A stretch of 64,000 nucleotides of DNA from assembly GCF_032401055.1 (NCBI RefSeq), contig NZ_CP135529.1:2418001-2482000 (forward strand), read 5' to 3'. This DNA comes from Tardiphaga sp. 709. Lineage in GTDB: Bacteria > Pseudomonadota > Alphaproteobacteria > Rhizobiales > Xanthobacteraceae. Within the stretch, counting starts at the first letter, position 1, and the number at the start of each line of letters is the position of its first letter. The notes below the pieces were generated by a model. It was given only the letters and a program-made list of their open reading frames with translations. It was not told where the DNA came from and did no database searches. The translations under genes were made by a program, and so were the position numbers. This document shows positions 44,305 to 53,536 of this stretch, piece by piece.

Positions 44305-45314
44305 GGCGTCACCACGACTTTGCCGAATACCGCACGGTCCTCAATGACGCGCACCGCTTCCTTCGCTTCTTCCAGCGGATAGGTCTTGTCGATCAGTACC
44401 TGCAGCTTCTTGGCTGCGACGAGATCGAACAGTTTTGTGATATCGTCACGTTCCCAGCCGTTGGAACCCTTGATCTCCAGTTCGAAGGTCCAAATGAAGC
44501 GAAGATCTTCAGTAGGCGAGTAGCCGGCAGTCGCACCGCAAGTCAGAATGCGGCCGCCGAGCTTCAGACAGCGCAGCGATTTGACCCAGGTATCGCCGCC
44601 GGTGAAGTTGACGACGACATCGACGCCACCGCCTTCGACGAAGCGCCTGCGATGTGGCTTGCCGTGGCGCTCATAGATCGTCTTCATGAAGTCGGACTGC
44701 GTGTAGAGGATGATCTCGTCCGCGCCGAGCTCCGTGAGCCGCTTGCCCTTCTCCTCGCTGCCGGCACAGGCGATCACGTAGGCGCCGGCCAGCTTGGCGA
44801 GCTGGACACAGCACACGCCGACGCCGCCGCTGGCGCCAAGAATCAGAACCTTCTCGCCGGCCTTGATCTGGCCGATGGTGTTCATCATGCGAATTGCGGT
44901 GCCATAGGCGACCGGCAGCGCGGCCGCCTGCTCAAAGCTGACACCTTCCGGAATCTTGACGAGCTGATGCGCCTTGGCGCGGCAGAATTCGGCGAGACCG
45001 CCATCCTGGGTCTCGCCCATCAGGCCGCCTTCGACGCGGTTGACGGGATCGATCAGCACGCGATCACCGATATTCCAGCCGGTGACGCCCGCGCCAAGCT
45101 CGGTGATCTCACCGACCACGTCGAGGCCAATGATGACAGGCAGCGGCACCTTGATGCCGGGCATACCCCGGCGGGTGAAAACGTCGTGATAGTTGATCGA
45201 CGATGCTCGCACGCGGATGACAGCGTCGCCCTCGCCGGCCTTCGGCGTCGGATAATCCGCCGTGAATTGCAGCTTATCGTTATCGCCGTGTTCGTGAAGG
45301 ACAACTGCTCGCAT
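44301..45314 (-). CDS. medium-chain dehydrogenase/quinone reductase-like protein
   Basis: This 337-residue protein has the MDR fold: MRAVVLHEHGDNDKLQFTAD, a GHE-like region replaced by LPVIIGLDVVGEITELGAGV, the NADPH motif LILGASGGVGVCCVQLAKLA, and GGRILTCGATAGY. The usual catalytic zinc Cys near residue 38 is absent (SSINYHDVFTRRG) and no structural zinc cysteine cluster is seen, so it is closer to quinone oxidoreductases or enoyl reductases than to zinc alcohol dehydrogenases. It is co-translated with the thioesterase gene by a 4-bp overlap. Confidence 0.9.
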   Translation of the reverse strand: MRAVVLHEHGDNDKLQFTADYPTPKAGEGDAVIRVRASSINYHDVFTRRGMPGIKVPLPVIIGLDVVGEITELGAGVTGWNIGDRVLIDPVNRVEGGLMGETQDGGLAEFCRAKAHQLVKIPEGVSFEQAAALPVAYGTAIRMMNTIGQIKAGEKVLILGASGGVGVCCVQLAKLAGAYVIACAGSEEKGKRLTELGADEIILYTQSDFMKTIYERHGKPHRRRFVEGGGVDVVVNFTGGDTWVKSLRCLKLGGRILTCGATAGYSPTEDLRFIWTFELEIKGSNGWERDDITKLFDLVAAKKLQVLIDKTYPLEEAKEAVRVIEDRAVFGKVVVTP

Positions 45315-45335
45315 GATCTATCTCGCTCCGTTGGT

Positions 45336-46457
45336 TCAGGCTGCGGCGGAGAGGGACCAGCTTGCCAGCCCCTCCACCGCCTGTTGAGTGATGGAAATGG
45401 CTTGTTCGGTGGTCTCTTCACGCCAGTGCGACGACACGGGCACGAAGCAATCGTGCAGGTCTGCGCGCAGCATGCGAACGCGCTCGCTGTCTTTCTCGGC
45501 CTTGAACTTCAGCCAGAGATCGAGCTGCAAGGCGCGGCGAACCTTGGTGCCACGCGTACCGAATTCGATCACTGCGCCGACCATCGATCGCGCGCCGAGG
45601 AATCTGGTCATGCCGTGAAACACGAGCCCCTGATAATTGGGCCGCGCAAAATTGTTCGGCTTCTGGCCGACGATCCGTTCACGCCCCCACCAGCGCACGG
45701 CTTCCGCATGAAGCGCACTACCTTCAGGGTTGAAGCACAGAAAGAAGGACTCGCCGAAATCGCCGATGCCAGTATGCCAATCGATGAAGCCGACGTGCTC
45801 GGCCGCACCGAGATGATCGGCAACCACGGTCTCCAGAGTCAGATTGGACCACTCGCGCCCGGAGCCACCATAATTGGAGCCATCCGGGAAGTCGTACTGC
45901 CCCCGCGCCAGCGTGTCGAACAGACCGTCATCCCCATGCGCGTCCTTGAAGGCTTCCACGGCGTCGGCGTAGATCTGCAGAGCTGCCGGCGTCCAGTCGT
46001 CCGGAAGGAGATGCGGATATAGCTTCGCATAGCCCGGATTGGCCGGGCGGGGAGCGGCGAAATCGATGAAGTTGCGATTGAGATCGACATTGTTTTCAGT
46101 GGTCCGCGTACCCCAGGCAAAGCCGTAGGGATTGATCGCGTGGACGAAGAGAACCGACACGCCGCGCGGAAGGGCGCGTGCAAAATTGCTCTGCATCCAA
46201 CCGATCTGCGCCGCCGAACCGCTGAGGCCTTCGAGGCCGTGCGTACCGCTGAGGATCACCAGTTGCGAAGCTGCGCGCGGATCGCCGAGCCGCGCCACAT
46301 CGATGCACAGATCCTGGCCATTCGGGCCCTTCAGCGCCGGATGGGTGTAGGTGGTCAACGCAGCATCGACGTCATTCGCAGCGTTGCGAAATTTTACGCG
46401 CGCGCCGTCATAGTCAAGCGCAAAACTCCGGGTGAAATCATTGGGGAGCGCTACCAT
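45336..46457 (-). CDS. DUF2817 domain protein (M14-like putative hydrolase)
   Basis: This 373-residue protein is a DUF2817 family member, related to M14 metallocarboxypeptidases. SGTHGLEGLSGSAAQ carries a likely zinc-binding H-x-x-E pair (His-Gly-Leu-Glu), and VHAINPYGFAWGTRTTENNV and DLNRNFIDF follow, with GFIDWHTGIGDFG supplying the second histidine. These fit an M14-like zinc site (HxxE ... H). The role is unknown; an amide- or peptide-hydrolysing activity would match the adjacent peptide-type transporter (inference). ATG 46457 overlaps the stop of the VOC gene in TGATG; GTG 46460 is the alternative start. Confidence 0.85.
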   Translation of the reverse strand: MVALPNDFTRSFALDYDGARVKFRNAANDVDAALTTYTHPALKGPNGQDLCIDVARLGDPRAASQLVILSGTHGLEGLSGSAAQIGWMQSNFARALPRGVSVLFVHAINPYGFAWGTRTTENNVDLNRNFIDFAAPRPANPGYAKLYPHLLPDDWTPAALQIYADAVEAFKDAHGDDGLFDTLARGQYDFPDGSNYGGSGREWSNLTLETVVADHLGAAEHVGFIDWHTGIGDFGESFFLCFNPEGSALHAEAVRWWGRERIVGQKPNNFARPNYQGLVFHGMTRFLGARSMVGAVIEFGTRGTKVRRALQLDLWLKFKAEKDSERVRMLRADLHDCFVPVSSHWREETTEQAISITQQAVEGLASWSLSAAA

Positions 46458-47317
46458 CACGCCGTGAACCCCAGAGCGACACTGGCTGCGTCGGCATGCG
46501 ACACGATGATCCCGTCAGCATAGCGCTTGAAGGAAACGCCGGCCGCATCGAATACGGCGCGCGGCGTGTCGAGCGACGCGACCTTGAACACCAGCGCGAC
46601 CATGCGGTCAGTGCCATCCGGGCTGACCAGCGCAGCCCCGACGTAGCGATCCGCGACGGCTGCAGGATCGAGTACGAAGATCGTCGCGGCACCGGCGCTG
46701 AACGAAAAGCCGCCATCCGTCGGCGTCAGGAGCGGTGCGCCGAACATGCGTTCATAGAGCGCCGCAGTTCGCGCCGGCTGCTGCGAGGCGATGACAAATT
46801 CGACGATTTCAGTGGCGCCATTGGCATGCGTCTGCCATTCGGGGCGCCACACCAGTTCCGGCGTATCGTGATGGCAGAAGAAAGTGCGCCCATTCTGCAC
46901 CTCCTCGCCCGCCACGCGGATGACCTTGAAACGAGCGTCTTGAGCGCCGCCCGGCAATTCGACCGGCCGCGCAAAGCTCATTGGCTCCATGACGGGAACG
47001 GCATTGTCCTTCAACGTCGCATAGACCAGATCGGCATCGACCGACTTGAAAACCAGACCGCTCAATCCCGGCGGATGCGTCCAGAGATCTGCACGCATCG
47101 TTTCACGCCCTGGCAGATAGCCGAGCAATTCGAGATAGTTCGTGCCGAAGATCGCAAGGTTGTTGCTGGAGCCGAGCGTATGGTGACCGCGCTCCGTCAA
47201 CTGGAAGCCGAGGCGAACATATTGTGCAGCAGCCTCATCAAGCTGGCCCATCACGTTAATGACGACGTGATCGAGGACAGGCGAGATCTTACGTTGCGCA
47301 GTACGCATATCACTCAT
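46457..47317 (-). CDS. VOC-family protein (glyoxalase-like)
   Basis: This 286-residue protein has two glyoxalase/dioxygenase repeats: VLDHVVINVMGQLDEAAAQY, GFQLTERGHHTLGSSNNLAI, and TEIVEFVIASQQPARTAALY. Metal-binding candidates are His in DHVVIN and Glu in NYLELLGYLP. Members include dioxygenases, isomerases and binding proteins; the reaction here cannot be deduced. ATG 47317 has GAGG 7 bp upstream. It is the first of the run that continues through the transporter genes, or the second after the racemase. Confidence 0.85.
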   Translation of the reverse strand: MSDMRTAQRKISPVLDHVVINVMGQLDEAAAQYVRLGFQLTERGHHTLGSSNNLAIFGTNYLELLGYLPGRETMRADLWTHPPGLSGLVFKSVDADLVYATLKDNAVPVMEPMSFARPVELPGGAQDARFKVIRVAGEEVQNGRTFFCHHDTPELVWRPEWQTHANGATEIVEFVIASQQPARTAALYERMFGAPLLTPTDGGFSFSAGAATIFVLDPAAVADRYVGAALVSPDGTDRMVALVFKVASLDTPRAVFDAAGVSFKRYADGIIVSHADAASVALGFTA

Positions 47318-47392
47318 ACGAAAACCTCGTCGCCTTCCAAGTTGGTGAGCCCAGCAAGATTGGTGCCAGCCCGAACATTAATCACGATGGTG

Positions 47393-48112
47393 TCATGCAG
47401 CACGTGGTCGCGGCTCTTCTTTCGACATTGAAAAAGCCAGCGCCGCATCTGCATGCAGCATCGTTGAATCGAAGACTGGAAGATCGATGTGCTCGGGGCC
47501 GACCAGGAGACAGATCTCGGTACAACCAAGAATTACGCCGTCAGCGCCACGCTCTTTTCCTCGTGCAATCGCATCGAGATAGAGACGGCGTGAATCCTCG
47601 CGAACAACGCCTTGGCATAGTTCATCGAAGATGATGTCGTGAATGAACACACGATCGGCCTCAGCGGGAATAACGGGATCTAGCCCGAACCCCTCGCGCA
47701 ATCGCGTCACATAGAAGTCCTGTTCCATCGTGTAGCGCGTTGCCAGAAGTAGCGGCCGCTGCAGCCCTGCAGCCTTCACGGCAGCGCCGGTAACGTCGGC
47801 AATGTGAAGAAGCGGGATCGACACTGCTTGCTGCACTTCGTCGGCAAGCTTGTGCATTGTATTCGTGCAGATCAGAATGCAACCAGCACCGCCTCCTTCC
47901 AGATCGCGTGCGATGTCAGCGAGAACCTGACAGGCCTCGTCCCAACGCCCTTGTTTCTGCAAGCTGACAATCGCGTCGAAGTTGATCGAACGCATCAGAA
48001 TATCCGCGGAGTGGAGCCCACCGAGCTCGGCGCGGACTTGCTCATTCAGCCGGCGATAGTAAACAGCAGTACTTTCCCAGCTCATTCCACCAATCAAACC
48101 AATCGTCCGCAT
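47393..48112 (-). CDS. aspartate/glutamate racemase-family protein
   Basis: This 239-residue protein has the Asp/Glu racemase fold: MRTIGLIGGMSWESTAVYYR at the N-terminus, the first catalytic Cys in ILICTNTMHKLAD (about residue 83) and the second in GVILGCTEICLLV (about 195), with VFDSTMLHADAAL at the C-terminus. This is a pyridoxal-independent two-cysteine racemase acting on an amino acid or similar acid. I use ATG 48112; the longer frame upstream has non-conserved residues. It is 75 bp upstream of the VOC gene, so it probably belongs to the same operon, supporting an amino acid or peptide-like substrate. Confidence 0.92.
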   Translation of the reverse strand: MRTIGLIGGMSWESTAVYYRRLNEQVRAELGGLHSADILMRSINFDAIVSLQKQGRWDEACQVLADIARDLEGGGAGCILICTNTMHKLADEVQQAVSIPLLHIADVTGAAVKAAGLQRPLLLATRYTMEQDFYVTRLREGFGLDPVIPAEADRVFIHDIIFDELCQGVVREDSRRLYLDAIARGKERGADGVILGCTEICLLVGPEHIDLPVFDSTMLHADAALAFSMSKEEPRPRAA

Positions 48113-48732
48113 TACTATTGCTCGCTCTGTCCAGTCGATGTGCTTGACGGAACGATAGCATCGGCACCGCGCAATCCGATTGCGGATCGCGGTCATCATA
48201 CTCAGTTTGCCTGAGAAGAAACTTCATAGTTCGAGCGATCGGCGGAATAGGATTTCAAATTTTTCCGATCCGTCGCATCAACGGTTCTTCGCTCGGCCCT
48301 GACAGACCAGAATGATGCAACGACGTGCAGCGCCGGGATTTGCCGTGTGTGTCGCGTGAAATCTCACTGTGTGAGAAGAATGCCGGAGTTCGGTCCGCAC
48401 CGGGAGCAGAACTCAGTGCCACTTAACACGCATGCGGATCAGATACGTTCCGCGAACACTCGGCATGAGCCGTTCATCGAAAACAAACGAGGTCGCCTCC
48501 TGGAGGGAAAGGCGACCTCGTGGAGCGCGCGAATGCCCTCGCGCCGGTCCATGTGCTCTGGGGAAGAGCGCCATATTTGACCACGGCGGCCGCGCTGGTG
48601 TGTGACGACGACATGACACGGCATGTGACAGTTGATCGCATCAGCAGAGTCTTGCGTGTGGTCGCTCGACCTGATGCCTTCCATCAACGCGATATTTTTT
48701 AATCCCGAAGCATCATTCGGATTCTGAACGTC
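48113..48732. other. intergenic region between racemase and feruloyl-CoA synthase genes
   Basis: It is 620 bp with no convincing gene. The left part holds the racemase promoter. A strong inverted repeat lies at 48487-48521 (separate entry). The rest has no repeats or motifs that I can support. Confidence 0.5.
48487..48521 (-). terminator. rho-independent terminator for the feruloyl-CoA synthase/box transcript
   Basis: A 12-bp perfect inverted repeat, ACGAGGTCGCCT with AGGCGACCTCGT (48487-48498 and 48510-48521, 11-bp loop), is followed on the minus strand by TTTGTTTT. It lies about 210 bp past the stop codon of the gene at 48733. Confidence 0.65.
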
Positions 48733-50622
48733 CTAGGCATGACGGGCATATTGCTCGACACTCGCGCAGATTATCAGGCGACCTGAGACCCCTCTGTTCA
48801 GATCTTCGGCGTCGGCTGCACGGCGCGCCAGAACGGCACGCTGGTTGACGTAGCCCTTGTCAGTAATTTCTCCGCCATCGACAGATAGCGGCTCTGCCAG
48901 CAACAGCGCGCAAGTTGCATAGGTGGAAGACCCTCCACCTGCCGCCTTCAGTCTTGCGAGCCCTTCCGCAATGGACGAACGCACATTTTCGCAGCCAAGC
49001 ACGGCATCAATGCTTGCTGACTCCGGCAGGCCGGACACCGCGCGGCAGGCAGCCAGATTGGGAACAAGAAGGAAACGCACATCCTCACCGCCATGGCCGG
49101 CCACGACAATGTCCTGAACCAGCGGCGCCAATGCGGAGATTCCTGCCACGCGCAGCGTTCCGACGTTGACCCATGTGCCTGATGTCAGCTTGAAATCCTC
49201 GGCGATGCGCCCGTCGAACAGCAGGCCCTGCTCGGGATGAGCCGGATCTGCAAATGCAACGGCATCGCCGATCAGATAGAAGCCGTCCGCATCAAAAGCT
49301 TTCGCGGTGAGGTCCGGCGCCTTCCAGTAGCCCGGGGTCACATTGGGCCCACGCACCCGCACCTCGAACTTGCCGTCCGATGGCACGAGCTTCAGCTCCG
49401 TACCGGGAATCGGCACGCCGATATTGCCTGATCGCGGCGCCTGAAAATGACAATCGGTCGCGAGTGGCGATGTTTCCGTCGATCCCCAGGCGGAAACCAT
49501 CGGCAACGGATGCCCGATTGTCTCGATGGAAAGTGTCTCCAGCGCGGACCATGTGCTCTGCGGCAGAGCCGCACCGGCATAGAAGACGAACTTCACCTCG
49601 CTGAAGAAACGCTGTCGCAACCCATCGTCCTTCCGCAGGGCTGCAATAAGCATGTCGAAGCCACGCGGCACGTTGAAATAGATCGTCGGCATGATGCTGC
49701 GCAGATTGGCGATCGACGTCGCGAACAATCCCGGTGCAGGCTTGCCGCTGTCAATGTACAGCGTTCCGCCGTTGCGCAGCACCATATTGAAATTGTGATT
49801 TCCGCCGAAGGTATGGCTCCAGGGCAGCCAGTCGAGAAGGACGAGTTCGCTCTGCTGAGTTTCGAGAAACGGCCAGGTCTGTGCCTTGGCCTGCTGGCTC
49901 GAGGTCAGCATGCGCTGGGTATTGATGACCGCCTTCGGCGCGCCGGTCGATCCCGACGTGAACAGGAATTTCGCGATCGTATCGGCATCGACCGCTGCAA
50001 AGGCATGATAGATGGCTGCGCTTACCGGCGTCGTGACCACATCAGCATATGACCACGCCTCTCCGGCGGTCGCGCCACCGCCGATGATGGCAGCAGTGTG
50101 AAACGGGGCGATCGCAGCGAGGGCCGGACCGAACTGTTGCGAGTCCGAGACGTAGATGGCACCGGGATCTAGAAGTTGAATCGCGCCACGCAGCTTTTCG
50201 AAATCCTTCGACATCAGCGAATAGGCCCGGGAAATCGCAGCGACCGGCACACCGACATGCATCGCTGCCAGGGCCAGAACCGCATGCTCGATGCCGTTGT
50301 CCGATAGCACTGCGAGGGGCCGCTGCGCACTCATCTCCTGTGCAAGAATCCAGCTAGCCGCGCCACGCACACGCCGAAGCGTCTCGGCATAACTCAGCGT
50401 CACCCAAGGCACATCCGGACTGGACCGCTCCGCCAGAAAGATCCGCTCCGGCGCCTGTTGTGCCCAATGTTCGAGCCAGTCCCCGACACAACGCGCATAG
50501 GGGCGCAGTGCTGTATCGGATCGAAGAAGGATCGTACCGTCGGATCGCTGTTCTGCGTCAACCGACGGCGTCAGAAAAAATGGACTGCCTGAGCTAGCCG
50601 CATTGTCGCGGTCCAGAACCAT
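48733..50622 (-). CDS. fcs: feruloyl-CoA synthase
   Basis: This 629-residue class I adenylate-forming enzyme has A3 motif KFLFTSGSTGAPKAVINTQR, LPWSHTFGGNHNFNMVLRNG, A5 VSAWGSTETSPLATD, A7 DGFYLIGDAVAF and a C-terminal GEITDKGYVNQRAVLARRA. The TFGGNHN and NVPRGFDMLI elements are characteristic of feruloyl/hydroxycinnamoyl-CoA synthetases. It would activate ferulic or related acids for side-chain shortening. An excellent GGGGGAG site lies 7 bp before ATG 50622; upstream in-frame sequence is discarded. It follows boxA by 92 bp and is probably in the box transcript, though no hydratase/lyase (ech) gene is present here. Confidence 0.9.
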   Translation of the reverse strand: MVLDRDNAASSGSPFFLTPSVDAEQRSDGTILLRSDTALRPYARCVGDWLEHWAQQAPERIFLAERSSPDVPWVTLSYAETLRRVRGAASWILAQEMSAQRPLAVLSDNGIEHAVLALAAMHVGVPVAAISRAYSLMSKDFEKLRGAIQLLDPGAIYVSDSQQFGPALAAIAPFHTAAIIGGGATAGEAWSYADVVTTPVSAAIYHAFAAVDADTIAKFLFTSGSTGAPKAVINTQRMLTSSQQAKAQTWPFLETQQSELVLLDWLPWSHTFGGNHNFNMVLRNGGTLYIDSGKPAPGLFATSIANLRSIMPTIYFNVPRGFDMLIAALRKDDGLRQRFFSEVKFVFYAGAALPQSTWSALETLSIETIGHPLPMVSAWGSTETSPLATDCHFQAPRSGNIGVPIPGTELKLVPSDGKFEVRVRGPNVTPGYWKAPDLTAKAFDADGFYLIGDAVAFADPAHPEQGLLFDGRIAEDFKLTSGTWVNVGTLRVAGISALAPLVQDIVVAGHGGEDVRFLLVPNLAACRAVSGLPESASIDAVLGCENVRSSIAEGLARLKAAGGGSSTYATCALLLAEPLSVDGGEITDKGYVNQRAVLARRAADAEDLNRGVSGRLIICASVEQYARHA

Positions 50623-50714
50623 CGCTTTTCTCCCCCATAGCGTACCCGTCTTTGTTCTTATTCGGGCTGTCCAATCGAACCGGTCGTTGCCGGCTCGGAT
50701 CGATGCAACATCGA

Positions 50715-51908
50715 TCAGTAAGTCTCGACGTGATATCTTCCACCGCCGCGCATCGCCGCTTTCAGATCCGACCAATCCATCGACGCGGCGCGGCAAATAT
50801 CGGCGAAGGCCTCTTCAACGCCGCTTTCCATGCCTTTCAACCCGCAGATATAGACGTGGGTCTGCGCGTCGCGCAGCAGCGACGTGATCGCAGCAGCTTC
50901 GCTGCGGATACGATCCTGCACATAGATCCGTGGCTCGCCTGGCACGCGCGAATAGCAGAAGTGCTTGCCCAGCAACTCCTCCGGGACCTTTTGCAACGGA
51001 CCGAAATAGGGCAGTTCCTCGGGGCGGCGCGCACCGAAGAACAGGAGCAGCCGCCCGGGCGCGCCAGGCATCGCGCGCCGGCGGCGCTCCGTGAAGCCGC
51101 GGAATGGCGCAGAGCCCGTGCCAGTGCAGACCATGAGAACATTCGCCGAAGGATCGTTCGGCAGCAGGAAGGTGGCGCCGAACGGCCCGGTAACTTCGAC
51201 CTTTGCGCCACGCGGCAGATCGCACAGGTAATTCGAACACAGCCCGCCGGACTCACGTTTCACGGTCAGCGCGAGATTGTTGGTGTTCGGCTTCTCGCCA
51301 TCGCGCGAACTCGCGATCGAATAGAGCCGCACCTGATGCGGCTTGCCGTCCGCGCCCAGGCCCGGCACGACAATGCCGATGCTCTGGCCTTCGAGGATGG
51401 GAAACGGCTGCTCGCCGAAATCCAGGATGATATGGCGCACGTCGGAGTCGGCCGTCGCGTGGGTTAGCCGGAAATTGCCGGTCACCGTGGCCAGCGCAGG
51501 CTTGCCGCGGTTATAAAGATTGACCGATGCCTTGCTCGATGACAGCGGCGCGACGGGCTTTCCGCCCAGCCCCTTGCGTGCTTCTTCGAGCAACGCGCCG
51601 ATCTCATCCTCGAGTGCCTCGATGGCGCCCGCACCGGCGCTATTGTCCGCGATCTCCTCCTGCGCCGGCAGGTCACTCCAGGAGAACTGCTCGTCGAGCG
51701 AATACGGCGCCGCCACGACGCGCCAGTTGTCGATCGCGCCGGTCGGACACGGCAAGATGCAATCCATGCAGTAATTGCAGATCTCTGCGTTGACGACGTA
51801 GTTGTTGTCATCATGCGTTACCGCATCGACCGGGCAGCTCTCCTCGCAGGTGTTACACCTGATGCAGATTTCCGGATCAATCAGGTGCTGTTTGAAAGGG
51901 GCGTTCAT
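50715..51908 (-). CDS. boxA: benzoyl-CoA 2,3-epoxidase reductase subunit BoxA
   Basis: This 397-residue iron-sulphur flavoprotein donates electrons from NADPH to BoxB. The N-terminus has two [4Fe-4S] motifs, CIRCNTCEESCPVDA and CNYCMDCILPCPTGAI (about residues 15-70). An FNR-type module follows: FAD contacts RLYSIASSRDG, the SNYLCDL loop and GPFGATFLLP, and the NADPH site VLMVCTGTGSAPFRGFTERR, ending VYICGLKGME. It works with BoxB in the aerobic benzoyl-CoA pathway. ATG 51908 was chosen to match BoxA N-termini. It follows boxB by 77 bp. Confidence 0.95.
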   Translation of the reverse strand: MNAPFKQHLIDPEICIRCNTCEESCPVDAVTHDDNNYVVNAEICNYCMDCILPCPTGAIDNWRVVAAPYSLDEQFSWSDLPAQEEIADNSAGAGAIEALEDEIGALLEEARKGLGGKPVAPLSSSKASVNLYNRGKPALATVTGNFRLTHATADSDVRHIILDFGEQPFPILEGQSIGIVVPGLGADGKPHQVRLYSIASSRDGEKPNTNNLALTVKRESGGLCSNYLCDLPRGAKVEVTGPFGATFLLPNDPSANVLMVCTGTGSAPFRGFTERRRRAMPGAPGRLLLFFGARRPEELPYFGPLQKVPEELLGKHFCYSRVPGEPRIYVQDRIRSEAAAITSLLRDAQTHVYICGLKGMESGVEEAFADICRAASMDWSDLKAAMRGGGRYHVETY

Positions 51909-51985
51909 GGCAAATCCCGCGCGTGCCATCGAGGACTGACAGCGGCGGAAGGAAGCTGGAAATCCTTCCGCCGCGTGTACTCCTT

Positions 51986-53431
51986 TTAGGCCGCAATCTT
52001 CACGTATTCGAAATCGCCCGGCTTGTTGTCGATGCCGACCTTCGGCGCCGATATCCAGCTGGCGAACTTGCCGGGCTCACTGACCGGCGTCATCAACGAC
52101 GCGATGAAATCACCGTCGTCAACGGACGGCAGATAGTCGTTCCTGGCTTTCGCCCAGGCGGCATCGCTCATGATGATGCCCTTCGGCGAAGCGTTCACAT
52201 CGCGGAATTCACCGATCTGGCGATGGAATGCGGTGTGCGGCAAATCGAAACGGAAATTGACGCCGGCCTTCTCGATGATCTTGTTCCAGCGCTCAACTCC
52301 CTTGGCGCAGTCCGCGGTGTAATCGTCCCGCAGGCGCATATTGAGCGCGGTCAGCGCCGGTTCATCGACCAGCTTGATTTCGCCATCGACGAATTTCAGG
52401 ACCTGATAGATGTCGTTGGTGAGTTGGTGATCGTCCTCGATCCTGGTCTCCTGGAAGCGCCCCTTCAGTCCGGAATTGTAGAAATTCGCGGCATTTGTGG
52501 ATACTTCGGAGCCGAACAGATCGAGCGACAGCGAATAATGCAGGTTGATCTTCTTCTGCATGGTCGGCAGATCGATGACGCCGAGCGCACGAATTTTTTC
52601 GATGGCATTGGGATCCTCGATCCCCGCCGCCTTCATCGCTTCGCAGGTTCGCTGCAGCACACGGCCGACGCCCGTCTCGCCGACGAACATATGATGCGCT
52701 TCCTCCGTCAGCATGAAGCGGCAGGTGCGCGACAGCGGGTCGAAGCCGGATTGGGCGAGACTTTCCAACTGCATCTTGCCGTCGCGGTCGGTGAAGAAGG
52801 TGAACATGAAGAAGGACAACCAGTCCGGCGTGGCCTCGTTGAAAGCACCGAGCATGCGCGGCGCATCGGCATCGCCCGAGCGGCGGCGGAGAAGATCGTC
52901 GGCCTCTTCGCGGCCGTCGCGGCCGAAATATTTCTGCAGCAAATAGACCATCGCCCAGAGATGGCGCCCCTCCTCCACATTGACCTGAAATAGGTTGCGC
53001 AAATCATAGAGCGACGGCGCGGTCTGACCTAGATGGCGCTGCTGTTCGACCGACGCTGGCTCCGTGTCACCCTGAATGACGACGAGACGGCGCAGCATCG
53101 CGCGGTATTCGCCGGGGACTTCCTGCCAGGCGGGTTCACCCATATGTCGTCCGAAGTTCACCTTGCGCTCGGTGTCCTGCGGCGCCAGCAACACGCCCCA
53201 GCGATATTCAGGCATCTTCACATAGTCGAACTTGGCCCAGCCTTTGGGATCGACTGATATCGCGGTGCGCAAATAGACGAGGGATTCCTGAAAACCTTCA
53301 GGCCCCATGTCGTTCCACCAATCGAGATAGCCGGGATGCCATCCCTCCAGCGCCTTGAGCACCTGGCGATCCTCGGCCAGATTCACGTTGTTCGGAATCT
53401 TGGTGCTGTAGTCGACATTCATGATGTTCAT
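51986..53431 (-). CDS. boxB: benzoyl-CoA 2,3-epoxidase oxygenase subunit BoxB
   Basis: This 481-residue di-iron oxygenase epoxidises benzoyl-CoA to 2,3-epoxybenzoyl-CoA with O2 and electrons from BoxA. Metal ligands by position are Glu124, Glu154, His157 (in NVEEGRHLWAMVYLL), Asp215, Glu244 and His247 (FMLTEEAHHMFVGETG); all six are offset by +4 from the residues I recall for the Azoarcus evansii enzyme. The length matches the family. It is in the order boxC-boxB-boxA with 106 and 77 bp gaps, all on the minus strand. The function is secure. Confidence 0.97.
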   Translation of the reverse strand: MNIMNVDYSTKIPNNVNLAEDRQVLKALEGWHPGYLDWWNDMGPEGFQESLVYLRTAISVDPKGWAKFDYVKMPEYRWGVLLAPQDTERKVNFGRHMGEPAWQEVPGEYRAMLRRLVVIQGDTEPASVEQQRHLGQTAPSLYDLRNLFQVNVEEGRHLWAMVYLLQKYFGRDGREEADDLLRRRSGDADAPRMLGAFNEATPDWLSFFMFTFFTDRDGKMQLESLAQSGFDPLSRTCRFMLTEEAHHMFVGETGVGRVLQRTCEAMKAAGIEDPNAIEKIRALGVIDLPTMQKKINLHYSLSLDLFGSEVSTNAANFYNSGLKGRFQETRIEDDHQLTNDIYQVLKFVDGEIKLVDEPALTALNMRLRDDYTADCAKGVERWNKIIEKAGVNFRFDLPHTAFHRQIGEFRDVNASPKGIIMSDAAWAKARNDYLPSVDDGDFIASLMTPVSEPGKFASWISAPKVGIDNKPGDFEYVKIAA

Positions 53432-53536
53432 GACTGGGATCTCCCGCTGTATTTCTGATCGTTCGAATTGGGCAAGCTACCGACTTGCATTTATCCAAAG
53501 AGTGACACATGGCCGCGCTGTTCCAGTTGCGGAGGC

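Noticed and set aside
42814-46022. Two long plus-strand frames (42814-44382 and 44652-46022) opposite the transporter binding protein, thioesterase and dehydrogenase.
   Set aside because: All minus-strand genes there have family motifs and coupled starts; the plus frames lack any.
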